64,000 nt of DNA from Virgisporangium aurantiacum. Its GTDB lineage: Bacteria; Actinomycetota; Actinomycetes; Mycobacteriales; Micromonosporaceae. A program made the translations under genes and the position numbers. This document shows, one piece after another, positions 50,040 to 58,877 of this stretch. A model generated the notes under the pieces. The model did no database searches. It was not told where the DNA came from and worked only from the letters and a program-made list of their open reading frames with translations. Position 1 is the stretch's first letter, and each line of letters begins with the position of its first letter. Where the stretch lies: the NCBI RefSeq assembly GCF_016863635.1, contig NZ_BOPG01000050.1, forward strand, positions 124,001 to 188,000. Reading direction: 5' to 3'.

Positions 50040-51344
50040 ATGGCGATTGTGGCTCGTGACGTCGACAGGGAAGCCCGCCCGCCACTGATCGGCCGCGGAA
50101 TGGTCGTCCTCTTCGTCGCGTTGATCGGGTGCTTCACCGCGTGGGGCGTGGCGCAGGATCTGACCACGCCGATGGTGGCCGGCTTCAAGCGCATCTTCGA
50201 GATGAGCACGTTCCAGGCGTCGCTCGTGCAACTCGCCTATTTCGGTGCGTACTTCCTACTGGCCCTCCCGGCCGCGTTCCTGAACCAGCGGTTCGGCTAC
50301 AAGGTCGGGATCCTGACGGGGCTCGGCCTCGCCGCGACCGGCGCGTTCATGTTCTATCCCGCCAGCAAGATCATGACCTACGAGGCGTTCCTGGTCGCCC
50401 TGTTCGCGATGGCCGCCGGGTGCTCGATGCTGGAGACGTCGGCCAACCCCTACGTCATGTCGCTCGGCCCCGAGGAGACCGCCACGCGGCGGCTGAACTT
50501 CGCCCAGGCGTTCAATCCGGTCGGCACGAACCTCGGCGTCCTGCTCGCGGCGACGCTCATCTTCCCGAAGCTCGCCGATCCGGTCGACATCTCGTCGCTG
50601 ACCCAGGACGAACTGCACGAGGTCCGCGCGGGTGAACTCGGCGCGGTCATGGGTCCGTATCTCGGCCTGTGCGTCCTGTTGGCGGTCATCGGGCTGGTCA
50701 TCTTCACGCAGAAGTCGCCGCCGATCGTCGAGGAGTTTCCGGACGCGGGGCCGTACGAGGGCGGCACGCGGGGATTGTTCGGGGTGCTCTGGCGCACCGG
50801 GCGCTACCGCTACGGCGTCGTCGCCCAGTTCGCCAACGTCGCGGCCCAGGTCTGCGTGTGGACGTTCCTGATCCAGTACGTGCAGCAGGCGTTGGGCGGC
50901 AGCCTGGCGAAGGGCGGCTTCTACCTGCAGCTCAGCCTGCTCGTGTTCCTCGGGTCGCGGTTCTTCATGACGTGGCTGATCGGTCGGGTGCGGGCGACTG
51001 CCGTGCTCGCGGTGCTCGCCTTCGTGGCGGTCGGCCTGTGCGGGTTCGCGATGGCGAGTCCGAACCTGGCCGGTGTGATCGCCGTGGTCTCGCTGTCCTT
51101 CTGCCTGTCGCTGATGTTCCCGACGATCTACGGCGTCGCGCTCAGGGGCCTCGGCCCGGCGACGAAGTTCGGCGCCGCCGGTCTGGTGATGGCGATCGTC
51201 GGAGGTGCCGTCATGCCGCTCGTGCAGGGAAAGCTCGTCGACGAGACGAGCGCGGCGTTCTCGTTCATCGTCCCGGCCGTGTGCTTCGCGGTCGTCGGGC
51301 TGTACGCGCTGTACTCGCTGCGGGGGGAGGGGGAGACCTCATGA
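50040..51344 (+). CDS. fucP: FucP-like L-fucose:H+ symporter
   Basis: A 434-residue major facilitator of the fucose/glucose-galactose porter type (FGHS family). It has GRGMVVLFVALIGCFTAWGVAQDLTTPMV, then METSANPYVMSLGP with conserved NFAQAFNPVGTNLG, typical of FucP. It carries L-fucose or a related sugar with a proton. The next gene is a solute-binding lipoprotein overlapping by ATGA, an odd partner for an MFS carrier. The 108-bp upstream gap (49932-50039) holds GATCATGATTAC and a GGAAGGAG ribosome site. Confidence 0.88.
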   Translation: MAIVARDVDREARPPLIGRGMVVLFVALIGCFTAWGVAQDLTTPMVAGFKRIFEMSTFQASLVQLAYFGAYFLLALPAAFLNQRFGYKVGILTGLGLAATGAFMFYPASKIMTYEAFLVALFAMAAGCSMLETSANPYVMSLGPEETATRRLNFAQAFNPVGTNLGVLLAATLIFPKLADPVDISSLTQDELHEVRAGELGAVMGPYLGLCVLLAVIGLVIFTQKSPPIVEEFPDAGPYEGGTRGLFGVLWRTGRYRYGVVAQFANVAAQVCVWTFLIQYVQQALGGSLAKGGFYLQLSLLVFLGSRFFMTWLIGRVRATAVLAVLAFVAVGLCGFAMASPNLAGVIAVVSLSFCLSLMFPTIYGVALRGLGPATKFGAAGLVMAIVGGAVMPLVQGKLVDETSAAFSFIVPAVCFAVVGLYALYSLRGEGETS

Positions 51345-52606
51345 GAGCGCGGCTCGCCGTCCTCGTGACCATCGTTCTCGCCGTCGGCGGCTGCACCGGC
51401 GACGAACCGACGAGCACCGACAAGGCAACCGACGACCTGGAAGTGGTGTCGTGGTGGACGTCCGGTTCGGAGGCCGCCGCGCTCGACGTCCTCCTGACCG
51501 CGTTCCGTACGGAGAACCCGGGCGTCGACCCGGTCAACGCGGCCGTCGCCGGCGGGGCCGGGTCGCAGGCGATCGTCGCGCTGGCGAAGCGGTTGCAGAA
51601 GAACGACCCGCCGGACGTCTGGCAGACGTTCGCCGGCCGTGCGGTGCGGGGCTACGCCGAGCGGGGCGTGGTGCGCGACGTGACGTCGGTGTTCGACGCC
51701 GCGTCGATGCACCCGACGATCGCGCGCTCGCTGCTGCGCGACGGCCGGCCGTACGGCATGCCGACCGGTGCCCACCGCGGCAACGTGTTGTGGTTCAACC
51801 TCGCGACGCTCGCGAAGGCCGGCGTCGCGGTGCCGGCGGCCGGCTACTCGCTGACCGCGTTGCTCGACGACCTGCGGCGGCTCAAGGACGCCGGCGTCAC
51901 GCCGCTGTGCCTCGGTGCCCGGGACCCGTTCACCACCGTCGAACTGTTCGAGAACGTGCTCCTGAGCGCGGTCGGCGTCGACGGCTGGCGGGACCTGACC
52001 GGCGACACCCTCGACTGGCGCGGTTCCCGGGTGCAGGCGGCGCTGCGCTCGTTCGGCGAGCTGCTCGGCTACGCCGATCCGCGGGCGGACGGCCTCACCT
52101 GGGACGCGGCGATGAAGAAGCTGGCGTCGGGCGGGTGCGCGTTCGCGTCCATGAACGACTCCGCGTACGGGGAGCTCGTCGCCGGCGGCGGTCGCGAGGG
52201 CACGGACTTCGGCGTCGTGCCCTTCCCCGGCACGGGTGGCGGCTTCCTCGCGGTCGTCGACGTGTTCGTCGCCGCGACCCGCGCCGACAACGCCCGCAAC
52301 GCGCTGGCGTTCCTGAGCGTCATCGGCCGGCCCGCGGTGCAGGCGGCGTTCAGCCGCGCGAAGGGGTCGGTGCCGGTGGTGCGCGACGTCGACGTCTCGG
52401 CTCTGCCGGCCTACCAGCGGGCGGCGTCGGCGGACCTGTGGAACCTGCCGGTGCTGATGTCGGTGACCCACGGACAGGCGATGAGCCCGGAGTTCCAGGA
52501 GGGTTTCTACGACGCCGTGCGGACGTTCGTGCGCACGCGCGATCCGGACTCGTTCGCCGACACGCTCGAGGACGCCGTGGCGCGGGACCGGGTTCCGCCG
52601 CGCTAG
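51341..52606 (+). CDS. ABC-type sugar-binding lipoprotein
   Basis: A 421-residue extracellular solute-binding protein of family 1. A lipoprotein signal (lipobox VGGC, Cys18) precedes a bilobed binding domain with SWWTSGSEAAALDVLLTAFRTENPGV and DVWQTFAGRAVRGYAERG. Such proteins hand sugars to ABC permeases, but no permease follows. It is instead coupled to a FucP-like symporter. It may use a distant permease or supply the symporter. The stop shares CTAG with the convergent gene's stop. Confidence 0.88.
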   Translation: MRARLAVLVTIVLAVGGCTGDEPTSTDKATDDLEVVSWWTSGSEAAALDVLLTAFRTENPGVDPVNAAVAGGAGSQAIVALAKRLQKNDPPDVWQTFAGRAVRGYAERGVVRDVTSVFDAASMHPTIARSLLRDGRPYGMPTGAHRGNVLWFNLATLAKAGVAVPAAGYSLTALLDDLRRLKDAGVTPLCLGARDPFTTVELFENVLLSAVGVDGWRDLTGDTLDWRGSRVQAALRSFGELLGYADPRADGLTWDAAMKKLASGGCAFASMNDSAYGELVAGGGREGTDFGVVPFPGTGGGFLAVVDVFVAATRADNARNALAFLSVIGRPAVQAAFSRAKGSVPVVRDVDVSALPAYQRAASADLWNLPVLMSVTHGQAMSPEFQEGFYDAVRTFVRTRDPDSFADTLEDAVARDRVPPR

Positions 52607-53250
52607 CCGATGTACACGCGGCCGCCGGAGAGCTGGTGCAGTTCCATCAGCACGTCGTCGGCGCGGCGTCCACTGTAGAACGTCGACGCGGTGAGCCGGC
52701 TGCCGAGCAACGCGTTCTGCATCGCCATGTCGATGCGGGCGAACACGCCGGCGTGGCTGCCGGCGCGCGGATCGAGGGCCACGACGCAGATCGCGCGGTC
52801 CCACAGCCAGCGGCGCGGGTAGATCCGGGCGACCATCGGCCACGGCAGGTACACCGACCTCGCCGGCCACTTGCGGGCCCGGATCCACAGGCCCTCGGTG
52901 TTGGCGGCGAGCACCGGCCCGCCGGCCATGCCCATGCTCATCAGGATCGTCATCTGGAAGAGCCCGAAGACGGCGAGAAATCCGTACGCCGCGAACACGA
53001 TCAGTGACAGGTCGCCGAAGCCGATGCCGGTGGCGGCGAACAGCAGGACGGAGGCGCCGAGGAGGGCCACGAAAGGGAAACCGAGGAACAGCGTGCCGAA
53101 GACGGCGAAGAAGCGACCGAACCGGGACTTCAGCACCAGCGGCTGCTGATCGGGGATCCGCTTCACCAACTCCGGCGGCGGAACACCGGGCGGGACCTGC
53201 GGGTGCCGCGGCACCGCCCAACTGTCGGGCGCGAACCGGGGATCATTCAT
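52603..53250 (-). CDS. Membrane protein of unknown function
   Basis: A 215-residue protein with a Pro-rich N-terminus, two adjacent transmembrane helices (about 48-75 and 82-108), and a C-terminal soluble part with AVARIYPRRW-like strands (YLPWPMVARIYPRRWLWDRAICVVALDPR). It could be a PH-like or YcxB-like membrane-associated domain, but I do not recognise it. A start nine bases upstream (53259) is possible. Confidence 0.7.
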   Translation of the reverse strand: MNDPRFAPDSWAVPRHPQVPPGVPPPELVKRIPDQQPLVLKSRFGRFFAVFGTLFLGFPFVALLGASVLLFAATGIGFGDLSLIVFAAYGFLAVFGLFQMTILMSMGMAGGPVLAANTEGLWIRARKWPARSVYLPWPMVARIYPRRWLWDRAICVVALDPRAGSHAGVFARIDMAMQNALLGSRLTASTFYSGRRADDVLMELHQLSGGRVYIG

Positions 53251-53294
53251 GGGCGGCATTGTGCCCGGTGGCGGCGGTCGCCACAGTCCCACGT

Positions 53295-53858
53295 TCAGCC
53301 GGGCCTGGGCCGGTCCAGGATGAGGTCCGCGGCGCGGGCGAGAACCTGGCCGCGGGTGCGGTCGCCGTGGTCGGCGGCGAGGAAGTGCCCGCCGATCGCC
53401 ACGCAGAACGCGATCAGGCTGCGCGCCTCGACCTCGTCGACGTCGGCGCAGAATGTCCCGATCATCTCGCGCAGCAACCCCATGCGCCGGTTGTCCACCC
53501 GGCGCAGGCGTTCGGCGACCGCCTCGTCGCGCCGGGCCCAGTCGCGCACCGCGAGGTCGATCGGCAGCAGGCGGTCGCTCGAGAACGTGAGCATGCCGGC
53601 GCGCCGGGCCCGGGTGCGCGGATCGCCGCCCTCCCGTTCGACGCGGGCGAGCACCTCGTCGGTGCTCTCCCGTTCCCAGGTGTCGAGCATGGCGCCGAGC
53701 AGCGCGTCGCGGTCGGCGAAGGACCCGTAGAAACCCCCTTTGGTGACGCCGAGCCGCTTCGCCAGCACCTCGACGCGCACGGCGTCGGGCCCGCCGTCGG
53801 CCAGCGCCCGCAGCCCCTCCTCGATCCACCGCTCCCGCGACGTGCGCGTCGTACCCAC
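53295..53858 (-). CDS. TetR family transcriptional regulator
   Basis: A 187-residue protein with helix-turn-helix at about 8-55 (VRVEVLAKRLGVTKGGFYGSFADRDALL) and a helical ligand domain. GTG start at 53858. Two matching 16-bp palindromes lie between it and the divergent gene, so it probably represses both. The ligand is unknown. Confidence 0.9.
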   Translation of the reverse strand: MGTTRTSRERWIEEGLRALADGGPDAVRVEVLAKRLGVTKGGFYGSFADRDALLGAMLDTWERESTDEVLARVEREGGDPRTRARRAGMLTFSSDRLLPIDLAVRDWARRDEAVAERLRRVDNRRMGLLREMIGTFCADVDEVEARSLIAFCVAIGGHFLAADHGDRTRGQVLARAADLILDRPRPG

Positions 53859-53881
53859 GATGTGCCTCGCCTCACCATCTA

Positions 53882-53931
53882 TATACGGGACCGTATAACA
53901 GCGCTAGCCTGCACATATACGCTACCGTATA
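53882..53931. promoter_or_regulatory. Twin TetR operators TATACGGNNCCGTATA-type
   Basis: TATACGGGACCGTATA (53882-53897) and TATACGCTACCGTATA (53916-53931) are two palindromes with the same TATACG/CGTATA arms and centres 34 bp apart. They are a sharp AT-rich contrast to the surroundings. The second abuts the AGGAGG ribosome site of the divergent gene, so binding would block both directions. Confidence 0.75.
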
Positions 53932-53943
53932 GGAGGCCGAGCG

Positions 53944-54378
53944 ATGGTCGTGGCCGAGCGCACGCTGAGTTCCCTGCCCCGCATCGACTACGCCGACCGG
54001 TTCACGGTCGACAACACCGCCACCGACGCCACCCCGGAGCAATGGGCGCGCGCCATGTTCGGCAACGTCCCCAGCCCGGCCGAACGCCTGATCTGGCGCG
54101 GTTTCCTGGGCCTGCGACTGCTGCCGGGGCGGTCACCGTCCACTGTGGCCGGTTGGCGGATCGACGGGCGGGGCGACGACTGGATCCGGCTCGCCACCGG
54201 GTCGTGGTTCATGTCGGGCAACCTCGTGGTGCGGGTCGCCGACGGGCAGGTGGCGCTCGCGACGCTCCTCCGTTACGACCGGTGGCTGGCGCCCGTCGTG
54301 TGGCGGCCGCTGTCGGCCGTCCACCGGTTCCTGGTGCCCCGCGTCCTCCGGAAGGCGGCCGCGCGGCTCGCCTCCTAG
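53944..54378 (+). CDS. DUF2867-like small protein
   Basis: A 144-residue protein of unknown function. The pattern (IDYADRF..., TPEQWARAMFG, GWRIDGRGDDWIRLATGSWFMSGNLVVRVADGQVALATLLRYD) resembles DUF2867, a START-like helix-grip family often next to TetR genes. No signal peptide is visible. The start has an ideal AGGAGG site. The TetR protein next door and its twin operators are the likely control. Confidence 0.75.
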   Translation: MVVAERTLSSLPRIDYADRFTVDNTATDATPEQWARAMFGNVPSPAERLIWRGFLGLRLLPGRSPSTVAGWRIDGRGDDWIRLATGSWFMSGNLVVRVADGQVALATLLRYDRWLAPVVWRPLSAVHRFLVPRVLRKAAARLAS

Positions 54379-54387
54379 ACTCGCGGG

Positions 54388-55068
54388 GTGCGAATCAGGG
54401 AAGTGCGCGAGAAACTGGAGCGCGACGGTCCACCGTGGGCCCGCGACGACAACGACTTCCGCACGGTGGCGTTGCCGGCGCACGACTGCGACCTGCTCCG
54501 CGATCTGCTCATCACCGAGCGCGCCGCGACGGTGGTGGAGATCGGGCTCGCGTACGGCGGTTCGGCGCTCGCGATCGGTGAGGCGTTGGTCGCCGTCGGT
54601 TCGGAGCGCCCCCGGCACGTCATCGTGGATCCCTTCCAGGACACCGCGTTCTCCGACGTCGGCTGGGAGCAGCTGCGGTCGGCCGGGCTCGACACGGTCG
54701 CCGAACTCGTGCGCGACTGGTCGTCGATCGTGCTGCCGCGACTGGTGACCGACGGGTTCGTCGCCGACGCGGCGTTCGTCGACGGCAGCCACCGGTACCA
54801 CGAGGTGTTCGTCGACCTGTACTTTCTGCGCAAGCTCGTGCGGCCGGGCGGGCTCGTCGTCCTCGACGACAACTGGGCGCCGTCGGTGCGCACGGCGGCC
54901 CGCTACTTCGAGCGGAACCTCGGCTGGACAACGGTTTCCGACGCGTTCGCCGGCGGCAGCCGGCAGCACGTCGGCAACGATCCGACGGCGGAGCTCGTGC
55001 CGCGGTGCGTGGCGTACCGGATCCCCGAACCGGTCGAGCCACCCTTCGAGGACTTCCATCCGTTCTGA
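54388..55068 (+). CDS. Class I SAM-dependent methyltransferase
   Basis: A 226-residue protein of the Methyltransf_24 type. Motif I reads VVEIGLAYGGSALAIGEAL (about 49-67), an acidic strand VIVDPFQD, and AAFVDGSHRYHEVFVDLYFLRKLVRPGGLVVLDDNW follow, as in small-molecule or sugar O-methyltransferases such as CmcI-like proteins. GTG start at 54388, 9 bp after the DUF2867-like gene, so possibly in the same transcript. The substrate is unknown. Confidence 0.87.
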   Translation: MRIREVREKLERDGPPWARDDNDFRTVALPAHDCDLLRDLLITERAATVVEIGLAYGGSALAIGEALVAVGSERPRHVIVDPFQDTAFSDVGWEQLRSAGLDTVAELVRDWSSIVLPRLVTDGFVADAAFVDGSHRYHEVFVDLYFLRKLVRPGGLVVLDDNWAPSVRTAARYFERNLGWTTVSDAFAGGSRQHVGNDPTAELVPRCVAYRIPEPVEPPFEDFHPF

Positions 55069-55118
55069 CGGGCTACGCTGTCGCCTTCACGGCCGATCGA
55101 CAGATCACGGGAGGGGCC

Positions 55119-56528
55119 ATGGAACAGAGCACCGTCGCGCGTCCGCCGGCCAAGGTCGAGGCGCTGGCCGCGGCCCGCGGCCTCGGCGCCCACGCGCTGA
55201 CCCGCAAGGGCGAGAACCCGTTCGTGATGTTCTTCGGGTGGACCGTCGTGGGCGTCGTGCTGCTCGGCGTCGCCGCGCTTCTCGGTTGGCTCGCCGGGAA
55301 GACGGAGATCCGCGCGCTCGCGCTCGGCGCGGTCCTCGCGGTGCTCGGCGGCCTCTTCGTCATCGGGCTCGGGTTCTTCGAGATCTTCCGCGGATTCCGC
55401 GTCACCTACGTCTACCACGGCGGTCTGGTGTGGACGAGCAACGGCCGCACCGAGGCGGCCACCTGGGCCGAGGTCGACCGGCTCACGGTGCTCTCGTTGC
55501 CGAACAAGCGCCCGCACCTCGCGAAGGTCACCACCCTCGACGGGCGCCACGCGCCGATCGCGATGGAGTGGACCGATGACGCCGACCCGGTGCACGCCCG
55601 GCTCGTCGAGGTCTTCCAGGCGATCGGCCGGCCGCCGCACGACAGCGAGGCACCCGCCCGGCCCGGACCGGAGACCAGCCTGGAGGACAGGACCCTGATC
55701 CGGATCGCCGCGATCTTCGGCATCGTCGGCGGGTTCGCGCTGTCGTTCACGCTCGACCGGGGCGCGGGGCTGCAACCCGGACTCGCGCTGACGCTCGGGT
55801 TCCTGGCGGTCGCCATCGTCGTCAGCGCGGCCGGGTACCTGATCGACCAGCGGCTGATCCGGGCCGGCCAGGTGTTCCTCGGGCTCGTCGGCGTCATCCT
55901 GCTGATCGCCGCGAACCACGTCTTCGAGGGCCACTACATCGTCGTCACGGGCGCCACGCTCGCGGCCGAGGCGGGGATCGTCGCGCTCGGAGTCGGTATC
56001 TACCGCAGGATTCCGGCGCCGCGCCGGTTCGGCCGCCGGCAGAAGATCGCGGCCACGCGCGGGTGGCGGTTCATGCCGGAGGTCGCGGTTCCGGTCGGGG
56101 GACCGGTGACGGCGACGCGGCTGATCGGCGTCCCCACGCAGGCGTCCGGCACGACGGGTGAAGGCACGGTGACGGCCACCGCGAACGGTCTCACGTGCGT
56201 CGCGTACGACCGGGCCCGCCGGCGCCCGCGGCTCACCGACCAGGTTCAGACGGCGTGGACGGTGTTCCTGCCCGCGCCGCTGCCCTACATCACCCAGGCC
56301 GACGTCGACTCCGTGCGCTCCGGGACGCCCACCGACCGGCCGGTGCATCCGGTGGCGCACATGCTCGCGGGCGTGCCGTCGCCGAACACCACCTGGTGGA
56401 TCGAGGGCGGTTACCTGTACGGCGTCTCGGAGACGCCGGCGCGGGCGGACCTGGTCGCCGACCGGATCGAGCAACTGACCAGGTTCGCCGCGCAGATTCC
56501 GTGGCAGCGCATCACGACTGTGGCGTGA
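55119..56528 (+). CDS. Multi-helix membrane protein with PH-like segment
   Basis: A 469-residue protein that I do not recognise. Two N-terminal helices (about 37-85) are followed by a beta-rich stretch (FRGFRVTYVYHGGLVWTSNGRTEAATWAEVDRLTVLS) similar to membrane-associated PH-like domains, four to five helices (about 200-300), and a C-terminal soluble domain (about 310-469). Start at 55119 with GGGAGGGG. Its 3' end overlaps the convergent metalloprotease gene by 17 bp. Confidence 0.75.
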   Translation: MEQSTVARPPAKVEALAAARGLGAHALTRKGENPFVMFFGWTVVGVVLLGVAALLGWLAGKTEIRALALGAVLAVLGGLFVIGLGFFEIFRGFRVTYVYHGGLVWTSNGRTEAATWAEVDRLTVLSLPNKRPHLAKVTTLDGRHAPIAMEWTDDADPVHARLVEVFQAIGRPPHDSEAPARPGPETSLEDRTLIRIAAIFGIVGGFALSFTLDRGAGLQPGLALTLGFLAVAIVVSAAGYLIDQRLIRAGQVFLGLVGVILLIAANHVFEGHYIVVTGATLAAEAGIVALGVGIYRRIPAPRRFGRRQKIAATRGWRFMPEVAVPVGGPVTATRLIGVPTQASGTTGEGTVTATANGLTCVAYDRARRRPRLTDQVQTAWTVFLPAPLPYITQADVDSVRSGTPTDRPVHPVAHMLAGVPSPNTTWWIEGGYLYGVSETPARADLVADRIEQLTRFAAQIPWQRITTVA

Positions 56529-58722
56529 ACGCCTTGACCTCCAGCAGCCCGACGGAGCTGGTTCCGGTGGACTGCAACACGACCCGCAGCCGCGTGGTGC
56601 TGATCGTGGTGTGGGTGACCGTGTTGTACGCGTTGGCCGCCACCGGGTACCCGCTCGCGCCGGGCACGTCGGCGTAGGCGCTGCCGGTCCAGTACTGCAG
56701 CTTCCAGCTCGACGGCAGGTCGATGCCCTGGCCGTCGTCGAACAGGTACACCTGCGTGCGGTTGATCGTGACGGCGCTGCCCCAGGTGAGTTCGGCCCAC
56801 TGCTGGCCGCTGTTGGGCCAGGTGCCCCACCGCGGGTTGGTCGAGTCGTTCGACGACGTCGGCTCCACGCCGTCGTTGATCGCGTTCACCGACTCCCACG
56901 CCGACGTGTACGACGCCGACGGCGTCGCCGCACCCGCGACGTTGACGTTCCCGGTCGGCGGCGGGTTCGTGGGTCCGCCGCCGATCGCGAGGTCGGCGCT
57001 GGCGAAGTTCGTGAACGACGGGTTTACGTCGGCCTCGCCGCCGGCGCCGTTGCAGCCGCGGTCGGGGTTGAACGCGAGGTACGTCCCGGAACTGCACGCG
57101 ATCGCGAACTCCGCGTCGCCGCCGACCACGATGCTGCCGGACAGGTTGGCGCCGCCCTGGATCAGCGCGTTGTCCCTGACCACGGCGTTGCCGCTGACCG
57201 ATCCGCCGTTGACCCAACCGAGGCCCTCGATGCGCGCGTTGCCGGTGACCGATCCCGCGTACACCGCGGCCTTCGGGCCGACGTACGCGGTCGACGCGAC
57301 GTTCGCGTTGTTCGACACCCAGCCGCCGCCGTTGGCGTGCCAGTGCCCGCCGCCGGTCGCGGCCGGCTTCACGTACCCGGGCTCGAACCCGCTCGGCGTG
57401 GCGCCGGAAACCCGGAACTCGTACGGGAAGCGGCGCGCCCTGTTGTAGCCGTCGAGGAACGCGTAGTGCGGCACGGCCGTCGGCGTGCCGGTGACGACCA
57501 GCCACACGTCGGTCTCGCCCGACTGCAGTGGGAAGTCGATCTGCCCGTCGGTTCCGGTGAACAGCGACGAGTACCGCGGGGTGCTCCCGTTGCGCGTCGC
57601 GACGAGGCCGAACGTCCAGCCGCTCGCGCCGGTCTCGGCGTGGCCCTTCAGCCGCACCTGCACGAGGCCGCCGCTGGCCGACGGCACCAGCTTGATCTTG
57701 TTGAAGCCGTAGTCCGACGGCGCCTGGCGCGGGTTCATCCGGTAGTGGCCGAGGCTCTGGTTGACCGCCTCGACGTTGCCGCCGTTGTAGGCGTTGAGGA
57801 ATCCGGCGCCGTACACGTTGTTGATGAACGGCATCAGCGTCGACCGGTTGCCGAAGTCGTACGTCACCGTGCGGGTGGCGTACTCGCCGACGCGCCGGTT
57901 CAGCTCGGTCTGGCTGATTCCCGTGATGCGACGGTACGTCTCGAGCGGGTGCTCGCTCGTGCGCGCCTCGTTCCAGATGCGGTTGAACATCGCGAGCCCG
58001 TCGCGGTCCTTGATGTACTGCACCAGCATCCAGTTGCCGTAGTGGTGCCGGCTGCTGCTGTAGTACAGGTTCTCCGAGCGCAGCCACCGGGTCAGGTCGC
58101 CGGCCGCGGTGGTCGGCAGCGCCTGCATCGCCATGAACTCGGCGCTCGTCTCCCAGAACGTGCCCGCGGACGCGTTGGTGAACCCGGAGCCCGACCGCCC
58201 GAGGAACGTGTAGTTCTGGAACACGTGCCCGAGTTCGTGCGCCAGGCCCCACGATCCGGGCAGGGCCGCACCGGGTGCGATGTTGATGACGCCGACCGTG
58301 CCGTCGACCGAACCGCCGGTGGCCCAGGCGTTGAGCTCCGTGCGGTTCCAGGTGTTCGTCACGATGACGATGATCTTGTACTGCGCGAGCAGGCCCGTCT
58401 CCGGCGTGAACTGCATCGTGTTCACGTAGAACGAGTACAGGTTCTCCAACTGCGTGATGATGCTGTTCGGGTCGAAGGTGTAGGGCGAGGGCGCCGACAC
58501 CGGGTTGGTGCCCGACTTCTCGCCCCACAGCAGGATGAAGTTCGTCGACTCCCGGCTGCGGTTCGACGCCCACGGCACCTCGCCGGTCTGCGTCCACCGC
58601 GCGGGAATGTAGACGGCCTTGACGGCGGCCGTCGCGGGGGTCGGCGCCGGCGCGAGGATCATGCTCGCGACGGTCGCGAGGGCGAGCGCCAGCGCGAGCA
58701 GCACCCGTCTGTTACGGCTCAT
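56512..58722 (-). CDS. Secreted Svx/AvrXca-like metalloprotease with carbohydrate-binding domain
   Basis: A 736-residue protein with a signal peptide (about 1-33) and a zinc peptidase domain (HELGH at 162-166, glutamates at 191 and 195 in WETSAEF) resembling the Svx/AvrXca (DUF6055) family. A repeat region of hexapeptide-like turns follows (about 430-540, GNARIEGLGWVNGGSVSGNAVVRD), probably a beta-helix, and then a discoidin-type domain (about 590-736). A LacI-type palindrome lies upstream. It may degrade proteins linked to plant or fungal cell walls. The natural substrate is unknown. Confidence 0.8.
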   Translation of the reverse strand: MSRNRRVLLALALALATVASMILAPAPTPATAAVKAVYIPARWTQTGEVPWASNRSRESTNFILLWGEKSGTNPVSAPSPYTFDPNSIITQLENLYSFYVNTMQFTPETGLLAQYKIIVIVTNTWNRTELNAWATGGSVDGTVGVINIAPGAALPGSWGLAHELGHVFQNYTFLGRSGSGFTNASAGTFWETSAEFMAMQALPTTAAGDLTRWLRSENLYYSSSRHHYGNWMLVQYIKDRDGLAMFNRIWNEARTSEHPLETYRRITGISQTELNRRVGEYATRTVTYDFGNRSTLMPFINNVYGAGFLNAYNGGNVEAVNQSLGHYRMNPRQAPSDYGFNKIKLVPSASGGLVQVRLKGHAETGASGWTFGLVATRNGSTPRYSSLFTGTDGQIDFPLQSGETDVWLVVTGTPTAVPHYAFLDGYNRARRFPYEFRVSGATPSGFEPGYVKPAATGGGHWHANGGGWVSNNANVASTAYVGPKAAVYAGSVTGNARIEGLGWVNGGSVSGNAVVRDNALIQGGANLSGSIVVGGDAEFAIACSSGTYLAFNPDRGCNGAGGEADVNPSFTNFASADLAIGGGPTNPPPTGNVNVAGAATPSASYTSAWESVNAINDGVEPTSSNDSTNPRWGTWPNSGQQWAELTWGSAVTINRTQVYLFDDGQGIDLPSSWKLQYWTGSAYADVPGASGYPVAANAYNTVTHTTISTTRLRVVLQSTGTSSVGLLEVKAFTPQS

Positions 58723-58794
58723 GGGGGAACGCACCATCCATTCGAGGCAGGCGGTGCCGCGGGGAGGTGACCCTGGCGGAGGGCTGCGGCTATC

Positions 58795-58844
58795 GACATT
58801 GACCAATGTCTGGGCAACCACTGTGCCCGACGAAAACGTTTTCG
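58795..58844. promoter_or_regulatory. Two operators upstream of the metalloprotease gene
   Basis: GACATTG-AC-CAATGTC (58795-58810) has 7-bp perfect arms. CGAAAACGTTTTCG (58831-58844) is a perfect 14-bp palindrome of the LacI family type and matches the operators at 31057 and 31137 in its CGAAAA arms. They lie between the metalloprotease start (58722) and the divergent gene (58878). Confidence 0.6.
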
Positions 58845-58877
58845 GCAAGGTCTGCGGGCGGCGTAGGATCCGGCGGT

